From CAMEGH01 sp052103595 (GTDB lineage Bacteria > Patescibacteriota > Saccharimonadia > Saccharimonadales > Saccharimonadaceae): a stretch of 64,000 bases of DNA. Location: contig JBQEKC010000002.1 of NCBI GenBank assembly GCA_052103595.1, positions 62,001 to 126,000 of the forward strand, in the 5' to 3' direction. Each line of letters starts with the position of its first letter. Position 1 is the stretch's first letter. The notes beneath the pieces were generated by a model. That model saw only the letters and a list, made by a program, of their open reading frames with translations. It made no database searches and was not told the DNA's origin. The translations under genes and the position numbers were made by a program. This document shows positions 8,253-15,364 of this stretch, piece by piece.

Positions 8253-9161
8253 GTGCGCGGCGCGTTCAGCAATATTTGTGAGGGCAATTTCTATCGCCAA
8301 CCACGGATCGTTGCTTGAAGATTTCAGCTGCATATCAACCAACGCCAACTCGTTTATTGCATAGCGTACCGTCGCTTCAGTACTTGTACGCGCTACTGTT
8401 TGCAAGCGACTCAATACAAAGGGATGCACGCCAAGCTCCGCGGCAACTGCTTCACCTCCCCCAGTGACGCTTCCCGCTAATGCGTATAGCTGCGACACTA
8501 ATAAACCAAGTGTCATATACGCATCTTCGCTTGCCTGCAAATGATAGATTTTTTGTTGCACCTTTCCTGTTTCGCCTTTGAGCGCCAGCGTTAGTAAATC
8601 AAACGCTGTATCGTGCGTGGTTTCTTCTGTGTAAGATTGCACGGTGGATAGTGTAATCGACCCTAGACTAGAAAGACGTTGCACTTCGTGTAAAAGCGTG
8701 TACTGGTCCACTCCTAGGCGGCGTACCAATTCGTTTGCAGCAGGGCGTTCGAGCGAAATGTTTTGCGCGGCGGCGTACGCTTCCAGCCAAGCTGCTGCTT
8801 TGGTAGTGTCACGTTCGCCAAATGGTTTACATTCAATCAAGCGAGCCTTTTTTTGCAGTGTTTTAAAGGTTTTTGTCCGCTTGTCGGGTTTTGCTTCAAC
8901 CAGAATAAGCGACACTGTTTCCATATCGATCGTTTCGAGATATTCCCCAAGTGCCGTCCATACAGGCTTGTTATCGCCAAGTTGCGTAATAACAGGCGTA
9001 TGCTGCGCAGAAAAAAGCGATAATCCCTGCAGTAACTGCGGAATATCAGCAGTCGTCAACCGCTCGCCTTCGTGCCGCTCTGAAGCGTCAATATCAGCAA
9101 GCATCGTGGCCAATTGCTGGTCGCGTTCGTAGGCGTTCTCTCCGTAGATGAGGGTGATCAT
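8250..9161 (-). CDS. holA: DNA polymerase III, delta subunit
   Basis: A 303-aa clamp-loader subunit that opens the beta clamp. The delta fold is recognisable: the N-terminal MITLIYGENAYERDQQL, a diverged AAA+ domain without a functional P-loop, the segment RLGVDQYTLLHEVQRLSSL in the lid region, and the C-terminal collar helices (HPFVLSRLQTVAR and the DMQLKSSSNDP motif near the end). The start at 9161 is chosen from family alignment and from TATACT ending 7 nt upstream; forty further in-frame codons upstream are non-homologous and precede the promoter. rpsT lies convergent, and holA-rpsT neighbours are common in bacteria. Confidence 0.92.
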   Translation of the reverse strand: MITLIYGENAYERDQQLATMLADIDASERHEGERLTTADIPQLLQGLSLFSAQHTPVITQLGDNKPVWTALGEYLETIDMETVSLILVEAKPDKRTKTFKTLQKKARLIECKPFGERDTTKAAAWLEAYAAAQNISLERPAANELVRRLGVDQYTLLHEVQRLSSLGSITLSTVQSYTEETTHDTAFDLLTLALKGETGKVQQKIYHLQASEDAYMTLGLLVSQLYALAGSVTGGGEAVAAELGVHPFVLSRLQTVARTSTEATVRYAINELALVDMQLKSSSNDPWLAIEIALTNIAERAAH

Positions 9162-9168
9162 TGTTTTT

Positions 9169-9174
9169 AGTATA
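9169..9174 (-). promoter_or_regulatory. -10 element of holA (leaderless)
   Basis: Minus-strand TGC-TATACT ends 7 nt before the ATG at 9161, predicting transcription from the start codon itself. Confidence 0.55.
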
Positions 9175-9224
9175 GCATTTTTGCCTCTATCACATTGAGG
9201 AAGTAAAGTGTTTTTACGAAAAAA

Positions 9225-9253
9225 ATGACAAACTAAACTGATATATGTATAGT
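9225..9253 (+). promoter_or_regulatory. Promoter of the hairpin-leader orphan
   Basis: ATGACA (9225-9230), a 17-bp spacer ending in ATG, and TATAGT (9248-9253). Transcription would begin near 9260, just before the first leader hairpin. Confidence 0.65.
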
Positions 9254-9259
9254 TACTAG

Positions 9260-9361
9260 CTATGCAAACACCGTTTGCCAAAGTACGAGGGGTTTCCTCG
9301 ACTTTTTATTATGAAGCTAGCAGTAGCTTCGTGTGACACTTCTTGAAAGGAAGTGGTTGCG
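9260..9361 (+). promoter_or_regulatory. Leader with three hairpins, one terminator-like
   Basis: Three perfect stem-loops follow the promoter: GCAAAC/GTTTGC (9264-9278), CGAGG/CCTCG (9286-9300) followed by ACTTTTTATT, and GAAGCTA/TAGCTTC (9313-9330). The second resembles a small attenuator. An AAAGGAAG sequence at about 9346-9353 then precedes ATG 9362. Confidence 0.6.
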
Positions 9362-9576
9362 ATGGGAGCAACCAGTCTCGCAATTCCAATGCGTCTGTGC
9401 GTGTCAGCGGTGGATATGATCGCCGCACTCACGGCAACTATGACCCGTCTGCTCAGCGTACCGATCTTGAAATTTTCGATAAGACCGGCTCAGGCGATAT
9501 CGAAAAAACCCACTTGTCAATTGACTCTGAGGGAAACCACACCGTCTGGAAGGGAAATACATCCTTCGGCGAGTAG
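9343..9576 (+). CDS. Small orphan protein with uncertain start or frame
   Basis: The frame ending in TAG at 9576 has coding character (varied Asp/Gly/Thr/His-rich protein, codon use like real genes) for up to 77 aa, with the segment DLEIFDKTGSGDIEKTHLSI. It opens only with TTG (9343) and has no Shine-Dalgarno sequence there. The good Shine-Dalgarno/ATG pair (AAAGGAAG, ATG 9362) sits in another frame, which runs to 9589 but looks like a shadow. Options are a TTG or GTG (9397) start, a frameshift, or translation of the other frame. No family recognised. A terminator follows at 9587. Confidence 0.4.
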   Translation: MKGSGCDGSNQSRNSNASVRVSGGYDRRTHGNYDPSAQRTDLEIFDKTGSGDIEKTHLSIDSEGNHTVWKGNTSFGE

Positions 9577-9586
9577 GTTTACGACC

Positions 9587-9616
9587 TGAACCAAGTCGAA
9601 AAACTGGTTCATTTTT
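9587..9616 (+). terminator. Intrinsic terminator
   Basis: Stem TGAACCA (9587-9593) with TGGTTCA (9605-9611), followed directly by TTTTT. It ends the transcript of the hairpin-leader orphan. Confidence 0.8.
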
Positions 9617-9630
9617 ACTATAATAAGATC

Positions 9631-9906
9631 ATGAACAAGAAAAGCTCAAAAGACATACTCGAAGAATCTACCCAGACCCTCCCAGACCGCCCAAGCACTA
9701 TTCAGTTTGTTTACACTTTTCTTAACTACGTAGGTGCAGCAGATTTTGATACTATTGAAGAAGATGAGTACCCTGAACTGAATGTATTGTTTGATCTCTG
9801 CGTTCAATTTCTCGACCCTACTCATATCTCCGAAACATATACGATTGCTAAAAAAATAAGGACAGCGGTTACAATGGTAAGTGAAGGAGAGATAGAGCTA
9901 AAATAG
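9631..9906 (+). CDS. Small orphan protein, unknown function
   Basis: A 91-aa acidic, probably all-helical soluble protein (central segment FDTIEEDEYPELNVLFDLCV). No family recognised. A perfect TATAAT (9619-9624) ends 6 nt before the ATG, so the transcript should be leaderless. It is the first of three short genes (9631, 9916, 10336) on the plus strand, of which the first two are 9 nt apart and probably co-transcribed. Its C-terminal half resembles the 10336 product in general character (short acidic helical protein), but I cannot show homology. Confidence 0.7.
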   Translation: MNKKSSKDILEESTQTLPDRPSTIQFVYTFLNYVGAADFDTIEEDEYPELNVLFDLCVQFLDPTHISETYTIAKKIRTAVTMVSEGEIELK

Positions 9907-9915
9907 CAATTATTA

Positions 9916-10269
9916 ATGAACATACAAACCCCTTCTCATCTTAGGCTGTTTTACGAAACAACAATCCTTCCATACTTCCTCTTACCCGATGGGGTTATCA
10001 ATTGGCAGGGCGATAGTGAACTTGATTCAGATTCGTACGCCTCTTACTTTTCCATTAAATCCATAAATTATCTACTCGTACTCAGTACTGTACACAACTC
10101 AAAAGACATAGTAGAAGGTGCTGCTATCGCGCCCCACGAGTCTGCCATTACGATCTATCCGAAAGTCGGCACGTATCGCGATGTATATATAGACGACTCT
10201 TCGTCCTCACCTCGTGAAACAGGATACTTCTCTCTTTATGAAATTCGCAGCCCTATAACCCAAAGGTAA
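9916..10269 (+). CDS. Small orphan protein, unknown function
   Basis: A 117-aa soluble protein, not recognised. The N-terminal part is hydrophobic/aromatic (LRLFYETTILPYFLLPDGVINW), followed by mixed beta-like segments and a Ser-rich stretch (DDSSSSPRETGYFSL). It starts 9 nt after the stop of the 9631 gene without its own Shine-Dalgarno sequence or promoter, so translation is probably coupled to the upstream gene. Codon use is AT-leaning. Confidence 0.65.
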   Translation: MNIQTPSHLRLFYETTILPYFLLPDGVINWQGDSELDSDSYASYFSIKSINYLLVLSTVHNSKDIVEGAAIAPHESAITIYPKVGTYRDVYIDDSSSSPRETGYFSLYEIRSPITQR

Positions 10270-10335
10270 CGACTTTAGATGTACCATAAACTAGCTCATT
10301 TTCCATGAAGAATATCTTTAGGTATAATTATCATA

Positions 10336-10635
10336 GTGAACTACAACCAACTATCTGCAAAGCTTAACACAGAACAATCGCCCGAAAATCGCGATATAGT
10401 TATCTCATTTTTGCAGCACTGCAGTACAGCACTCAAGGCAGATACCGCCCAATCCTCAGAAATTGCCCACTCTATAACAGGCTTAATGGCAACTGACTAC
10501 ACTAAAACTCTACCCGAGAATGATCCAATAAACACTGTTCTTACTATCGCAGGTGAGCTCGAAATTGATGATCCAAAAGATAGGGATATACTAAAAGATG
10601 AGCTGATCGATGCCATCGATCAGCTTCAGCGGTAA
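10336..10635 (+). CDS. Small orphan protein starting with GTG, unknown function
   Basis: A 99-aa acidic helical protein, not recognised. A perfect TATAAT (10323-10328) ends 7 nt before a GTG codon at 10336, so this looks like a leaderless GTG-initiated mRNA. The C-terminal half is rich in Asp and Leu (DPKDRDILKDELIDAIDQLQR). The stop is 5 nt from the convergent mutM stop. Confidence 0.65.
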   Translation: MNYNQLSAKLNTEQSPENRDIVISFLQHCSTALKADTAQSSEIAHSITGLMATDYTKTLPENDPINTVLTIAGELEIDDPKDRDILKDELIDAIDQLQR

Positions 10636-10640
10636 ATATC

Positions 10641-11507
10641 TTACTTTTGGCAATCTGGGCAAAAATGCGTCCCGCGTCCAGCGTGTTTGATCTTTTCGAT
10701 TGTGGCGCCACAGCGTGGACAAGCCTGCCCTTCTCGCCGAAAGACGCGGGCGAAATCCATGTAGCTGCCGCGTTTTCCTTCAGCATTGACGTAGTTTTTA
10801 TCGGTACTGCCACCCTTTTCGATCGCCAAGTTCATCACGTCGCGTAGCTCTTTATGCAGCAGTGAAAATTCTTGCGGCGAGACATCTTTTACTTTACGGC
10901 GCGGATCGATACGCGCGCTCCACAAGCTTTCATCGGCATAAATATTCCCTACACCCGCCACCACTGTTTGGTCAAGCAGCGCTGCCTTGATTGATGTATT
11001 TGCCCGGCGAGTAAAACGTTCGGTGAATTGCTCGGCGGTAAAATCAGCTTCGAGCGGTTCAGGGCCAACTTTTTGCATAAATGGTAGCTGTGGCACCTCG
11101 GTAGTTGGTAATAATTTCATCCAACCAAATTTGCGCTGGTCATTAAAAAAGAGTCGCGAATCATCAGTAAACGTCAACGTGACGCGGGTTGATCGATCTG
11201 GAAGCGACCCAATCAGCGAATCAGTCGGATGACCTGCTCCAAAACGTTCTTTGCCAACAAATACAAGCTGGCCTGTCATTTTCAAATGCACTACCAGGGT
11301 ATACTGCGTGGAAAGATCAATCAGTAGCACTTTGGCACGGCGGCGCACTTCTGTTACCGTAGCGCCAAGCAAAAATGCGTTAACGTCAGCTGGCGCGTTT
11401 GGAAAGCTTTTTGGGGAATCGTGCGCTTCAGCTCGCTGCACTGTGCGCCCAATAAGTAGTTCGTGCAAGCCGCGGCGAACTGTTTCGACTTCAGGAAGTT
11501 CAGGCAT
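10641..11507 (-). CDS. mutM: Formamidopyrimidine-DNA glycosylase (Fpg/MutM)
   Basis: A 288-aa bifunctional DNA glycosylase/AP lyase for oxidised purines. The catalytic N-terminal PELPEVET (Pro2 nucleophile, Glu3) is intact. The LKMTGQL and FNDQRKFGW segments, the helix-two-turn-helix (GVGNIYADESLW) and the C-terminal zinc finger (CPRCG...CPDCQ) are present. The start at 11507 is required to place Pro at position 2. It overlaps the HAD gene by 8 nt, so the two are co-transcribed and probably translationally coupled. Confidence 0.97.
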   Translation of the reverse strand: MPELPEVETVRRGLHELLIGRTVQRAEAHDSPKSFPNAPADVNAFLLGATVTEVRRRAKVLLIDLSTQYTLVVHLKMTGQLVFVGKERFGAGHPTDSLIGSLPDRSTRVTLTFTDDSRLFFNDQRKFGWMKLLPTTEVPQLPFMQKVGPEPLEADFTAEQFTERFTRRANTSIKAALLDQTVVAGVGNIYADESLWSARIDPRRKVKDVSPQEFSLLHKELRDVMNLAIEKGGSTDKNYVNAEGKRGSYMDFARVFRREGQACPRCGATIEKIKHAGRGTHFCPDCQK

Positions 11508-12072
11508 AAACACCTCGCTGAAGAAGCTCACGTTGATACTGTGCTCGGTTTTCAAACACAATGCCGTCCATATCAGCACGCTGGGCACCTTCGATATTGC
11601 TCGCCAGGTCGTCAATCATTACGCATTCTTCGGGCAATACGCCAAGGCGTGTCGCGGCAAGCGAAAAAAGTTCTTTTTGCGGCTTTACCATGCCAACATC
11701 GCTTGAAATAATTACGGCATCAAACAACTCAGTGCGCTCTTCAGGTGTAAAAAGTTCGTTAATTACCGTATCGTTTGCATTCGAAAGAAGCGCCGTGCGG
11801 CACGTTTGCTTCACGCGGCGGATGCTTGCGAGCATCTCATCATCACGTGCGTATTGGCGCTGCGTCAGTGCTTGAAACGCATCAGGTGAAAGTGAAAGAA
11901 GTTCTGCCGCTTGCGCACTAAACTCTGCAGCGGTCAAAAAACCGTAATCAGCCTGCTGGAACAGTTCTTGCATGCGCTCGCGAGATACCTCGGGTGTGCG
12001 GCTCACAATCAGTCCGCGCGACCCAACACATAAAACGCCAAAGAAATCGTAAATGACTGCTGCTACCGCCAC
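11500..12072 (-). CDS. HAD-superfamily hydrolase
   Basis: A 190-aa haloacid-dehalogenase-like phosphatase. Motif I is IYDFFGVL (Asp9), like the FDFGGVL variant of the HAD-IA subfamily, with Phe where many phosphatases have the second Asp. Motif II is LLSNAND, the motif III Lys lies in GMVKPQKELF, and motif IV is MIDDLASNIEGA. The four-helix cap between motifs I and II fits subclass IA. The start is GTG 12072, 6 nt after the upstream gene's stop. Substrate unknown. It sits between a membrane-anchored protein and mutM in an apparent operon. Confidence 0.85.
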   Translation of the reverse strand: MAVAAVIYDFFGVLCVGSRGLIVSRTPEVSRERMQELFQQADYGFLTAAEFSAQAAELLSLSPDAFQALTQRQYARDDEMLASIRRVKQTCRTALLSNANDTVINELFTPEERTELFDAVIISSDVGMVKPQKELFSLAATRLGVLPEECVMIDDLASNIEGAQRADMDGIVFENRAQYQRELLQRGVYA

Positions 12073-12078
12073 AACATT

Positions 12079-12696
12079 CTACCGTTTGTTAATATTTTTG
12101 ATCAGTTCTTGACCTTGCGGAATTTGCTCAAGGAACATGGCACTTAGCTGTGAATCGTTCGCTTCAAGCGATCCAGGCGCTTGTTTTTTACAGGTTGTTG
12201 TCCACAAACGTTTTACACTTTGGTCGTTTTGAATCGTTTCGAACACGAGAATTTTTCCGTTATAGCACAAGCCGCGCATATCGTCTGCTTCTCCTTTAAG
12301 CGGTTCACCGACAATCATGCCAGCACGATTGAGTGCATAGACAAATTCTTCATATGCTTTGGTGTTATTATCAAGCGACACGGTATCGAGTGGCTTATCA
12401 AGATAGCCTTCGTAGGTCGTCATACTTCGATTGCTTGGCGTCACCACAATTTGGTACGAACGGAATTTTTCGTCTGCGGTAATTTCGCCACGAACCGACA
12501 TTCGCACGCCGCGATCTGCGCTAGTACTTAAGAGAGCTTCTTCATCAACATTCAACTGCTGAACAGTATCTTGGCTCGCTTCACCACTGTTCAGAATGAA
12601 GGTTCGTACAAGTGCAACGATAGCGGCGACACTCACGACGATAATAATGACGATGAGGATCACTGGAAGCAATTGTGAGTTTCTGCCTTGTTTCAT
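12079..12696 (-). CDS. Membrane-anchored protein, unknown function
   Basis: A 205-aa protein with a short basic N-terminus, one strong membrane helix (about residues 10-34) and an extracytoplasmic domain of about 165 aa containing two well-separated Cys (GLCYN and TTTCKK) that could form a disulfide. No family recognised. The ATG at 12696 is chosen because a consensus promoter (TTGACA-N17-CACAAT) ends 6 nt upstream; earlier in-frame codons lie in or before that promoter. It heads a likely operon with the HAD gene and mutM. Confidence 0.8.
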   Translation of the reverse strand: MKQGRNSQLLPVILIVIIIVVSVAAIVALVRTFILNSGEASQDTVQQLNVDEEALLSTSADRGVRMSVRGEITADEKFRSYQIVVTPSNRSMTTYEGYLDKPLDTVSLDNNTKAYEEFVYALNRAGMIVGEPLKGEADDMRGLCYNGKILVFETIQNDQSVKRLWTTTCKKQAPGSLEANDSQLSAMFLEQIPQGQELIKNINKR

Positions 12697-12702
12697 GCTG
12701 TT

Positions 12703-12731
12703 ATTGTGGCACTGACCCCTTAAAATGTCAA
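12703..12731 (-). promoter_or_regulatory. Promoter of the membrane-anchored protein (leaderless)
   Basis: Minus strand: TTGACA (12726-12731), a 17-bp spacer, and CACAAT ending 6 nt before ATG 12696. It lies just after the polA stop codon. Confidence 0.65.
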
Positions 12732-12742
12732 GAAAAGTGCTA

Positions 12743-15280
12743 TTATAGCGTACCCCAAGTTTCGCCGGTCGATACATCAACCTTCAGCCGAATAGCAAGT
12801 TCTGGCGCAACTGCTTCCATTTCATGCTGTAAAATTGCGCTAATTTCTGCGGCGTTTTCGGCTGGGCATTCTACCAAAATCGAATCGTGAATTTGCAAAA
12901 TTTGCATGCCAAGCGTACCAATTTTTTGCTCAACTCGCAGCATGGCGCGCTTCATTAAATCAGCTTCTGTCCCCTGAATTGGCATGTTGGCAGCAGCGCG
13001 CTTGGCACCTTCGCGCACCATGTAATTACTGCTTTTAATATCTGGCGTTGGGCGACGGCGGCCGTAGTACGTTTCTACGTAGCCATCTTCCTCGGCCTTA
13101 GCCAGCGTCGCATCAATAAAATCACGAATTGGTTTTCGCACCGTAAAATATTGGTCGATAAACTGTTTCGCTTCATATAAACTCATGTTTGCCGCCACGC
13201 TTAAGCCGTGCGGGCTCATGCCATACAGCACGCCAAAGTTAATTACCTTCGCAGCGCGGCGTTGGTCTTTTGTCACCGCCTCCATAGGGATTCCCCAGAC
13301 ATCACTGGCAGTCTTCACGTGAATGTCGAGGTCGCTGTTGAAGTCTTCGATCATTTTGGTATCGCCTGCTAAAATGGCCGCTAAACGCAGTTCAAACTGG
13401 CTGTAATCGGCGCTCACCAGTACGTTGCCCGGTTCAGCAATAAACGCTTCGCGCACGCGTTTGCCGAGCTCGCTTCGAGTGGGAATATTTTGTAGATTTG
13501 GCTGCGTGCTCGACAGCCGCCCCGTTGCCGCTACATCCTGATGGAAGGTGGTGTGTAAACGCCCGTTCTCATCAACCAATTTTGGCAGCGCATCGATATA
13601 TGTGCTGCGCATTTTGGCAATTTCGCGCGTGCGTTCAATCAGTTCAATGATTGGGTGCTGGCCGCGTAGTTTATCAAGCTCTTTTTGGCCAGTGCTATAG
13701 CCAGTTTTGCCTTTTTTGATGCCTGTAGTTGGGAGTTGTAATTTGGTAAATAATACTTCAGAAAGCTGCATCGGGCTACCAATATTAAATTCGTAGCCAA
13801 CAACATTGTAGATCTCTTGCTGCAGTTTTGCGTACTCAGCTTCGAGTTCAGTACTTAAACTTGCTAAGTAGTCGCTATCGATTTTAACGCCACGCTGTTC
13901 AATATCAAACAGTAAGCGCACCAACGGGAAATCAAGTTCCGTCGCAATACGAGCGATGGTCGGTCGCGCCGCAAACATTTCCTGCTGCGAGCGATACACA
14001 CTCCACAATGCAGCCATCACGCTGCCCGGATCAGTTTCGTCAACTTCGGCACCCAGCAGCCCGGCAATCGAGCGGTCGCGCTGCAATGGATCAAGCAAAA
14101 AGGCAGCTTGGCGAATATCGTGCACTTCGTCGATAGCGGTTTGCACGCCCGCCTCTGCCAGTGTATGAAGCAAGGTTTTTACGTCGTAGCCCACCACGCG
14201 GCTCATGCCGAGCGTTTGCCACACCTGCGCCGACACCTCGGCGAGCGGCCGTCGCATTACCGTTGAATCTTTCAACGAAAGCCACACCTCTGCTTCATAC
14301 ACGTGCAATACCACCGCTTCATCAATCGATACTTCATCCGTCCATGACACCACATCAAGCGGCTCCATTTTTTGTTCAACAAACAGCCCGTTCGTTCCGC
14401 CGTCATCGAGCATATGCTCTGGCAAGCGGCGCACCAACGAATGAAACTCAAGTTCCGCCAGCATCTTTTTCAGCCGTGGCGCGTCCACATCGTGCACATT
14501 CATATCATCAAGATCAAGCGGTACGGGTGCGTCACACATAAGTTCGGCAACTTTCTTGCTCATATAGGCAGAGTCTTTGCCGGCAACTAATTTTTTACTC
14601 ACGGCTGGTTTAATATCATCAAGATGCTCGTAAATTGCATCAAGCGTGCCGTATTCTTGCAGTAACGTGGTGGCTGTTTTTTCGCCCACGCCCGGCACGC
14701 CAGGGATGTTGTCGCTCGTATCACCTTTCAGCGCTTTTAAGTCCAAAAATTGTTCCACCTGAATACCGTATTTTTCTTCAAACGACTCAGGATTGTAGAG
14801 TTCAATATTTGCCAATCCCTTTTTCATGGCGTACATGTGCGTCAGTGGGCTCACCAATTGCAGCATATCCAGGTCGCTGCTAATAAGGCAAGTTTCGATG
14901 CCTTCTTTTTCGGCTTTTTTAGCCAGCGTCCCCATAATGTCGTCAGCTTCGTAATCATCGCATTCGTACAGCGGCCAGCTAAACGCATCTAGTAATTCGT
15001 GCAAAATCGGGATTTGTTCAAAAAAATCTTGCGGCGGTGTTTTACGCCCAGCTTTGTACGTTGGTAAAATTTCTAGGCGCTTACGAATGCTCGTTCCCTT
15101 TTTATCCCACGCCACGCACACATAATCTGGGTCAAGCTTTTTGATAATTTCAATCGCTAAAGAGGCAAATCCAAACACGCCACCCGTCGGTGTACCATCT
15201 TTTGTGCTCAATCCTGGCATAGCAAAATAGCCCCGATAAAAGATTGATTTTCCGTCGATAATTACTAGGCGCTTGGTCAT
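12743..15280 (-). CDS. polA: DNA polymerase I
   Basis: An 845-aa replication/repair polymerase. Domain order: 5'-3' nuclease (1-290, with YECDDYEADDIMG, SSDLDMLQ and KGDTSDNIPGVPGVG motifs), a 3'-5' exonuclease-like domain (about 310-470) and the family A polymerase (motif A SADYSQFELR, motif B RRAAKVINFGVLYG, motif C QIHDSILVE). The proofreading domain lacks the Asp-x-Glu of ExoI (the segment reads LHVYEAEVW), so it is probably inactive, as in Taq and Bst enzymes. The start at 15280 follows a TATACT ending 6 nt upstream (leaderless). Confidence 0.97.
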   Translation of the reverse strand: MTKRLVIIDGKSIFYRGYFAMPGLSTKDGTPTGGVFGFASLAIEIIKKLDPDYVCVAWDKKGTSIRKRLEILPTYKAGRKTPPQDFFEQIPILHELLDAFSWPLYECDDYEADDIMGTLAKKAEKEGIETCLISSDLDMLQLVSPLTHMYAMKKGLANIELYNPESFEEKYGIQVEQFLDLKALKGDTSDNIPGVPGVGEKTATTLLQEYGTLDAIYEHLDDIKPAVSKKLVAGKDSAYMSKKVAELMCDAPVPLDLDDMNVHDVDAPRLKKMLAELEFHSLVRRLPEHMLDDGGTNGLFVEQKMEPLDVVSWTDEVSIDEAVVLHVYEAEVWLSLKDSTVMRRPLAEVSAQVWQTLGMSRVVGYDVKTLLHTLAEAGVQTAIDEVHDIRQAAFLLDPLQRDRSIAGLLGAEVDETDPGSVMAALWSVYRSQQEMFAARPTIARIATELDFPLVRLLFDIEQRGVKIDSDYLASLSTELEAEYAKLQQEIYNVVGYEFNIGSPMQLSEVLFTKLQLPTTGIKKGKTGYSTGQKELDKLRGQHPIIELIERTREIAKMRSTYIDALPKLVDENGRLHTTFHQDVAATGRLSSTQPNLQNIPTRSELGKRVREAFIAEPGNVLVSADYSQFELRLAAILAGDTKMIEDFNSDLDIHVKTASDVWGIPMEAVTKDQRRAAKVINFGVLYGMSPHGLSVAANMSLYEAKQFIDQYFTVRKPIRDFIDATLAKAEEDGYVETYYGRRRPTPDIKSSNYMVREGAKRAAANMPIQGTEADLMKRAMLRVEQKIGTLGMQILQIHDSILVECPAENAAEISAILQHEMEAVAPELAIRLKVDVSTGETWGTL

Positions 15281-15328
15281 CTTTCTAGTATACCACTTTG
15301 TTTGCGCGCACTTTTTGTGCAAAAAATA

Positions 15329-15357
15329 TTGACCAGCAAAAAACACAGGAGTACAGT
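15329..15357 (+). promoter_or_regulatory. Promoter of the antiporter (leaderless), with an SD-like decoy
   Basis: TTGACC, a 17-bp spacer and TACAGT (15352-15357), which ends 7 nt before ATG 15365. An AGGAG inside the spacer looks like a Shine-Dalgarno sequence but would not be transcribed from this promoter. Confidence 0.55.
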
Positions 15358-15364
15358 TATTTTT

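Noticed and set aside
9353..9589. Alternative 78-codon frame with a good Shine-Dalgarno/ATG (9362)
   Set aside because: Its product has shadow-like composition, while the other frame has coding character; kept only as part of the frame-conflict finding.
15347..15351. AGGAG as Shine-Dalgarno sequence of the antiporter
   Set aside because: It lies 13 nt from the ATG and inside the spacer of a TTGACC-N17-TACAGT promoter that would start transcription at the start codon.
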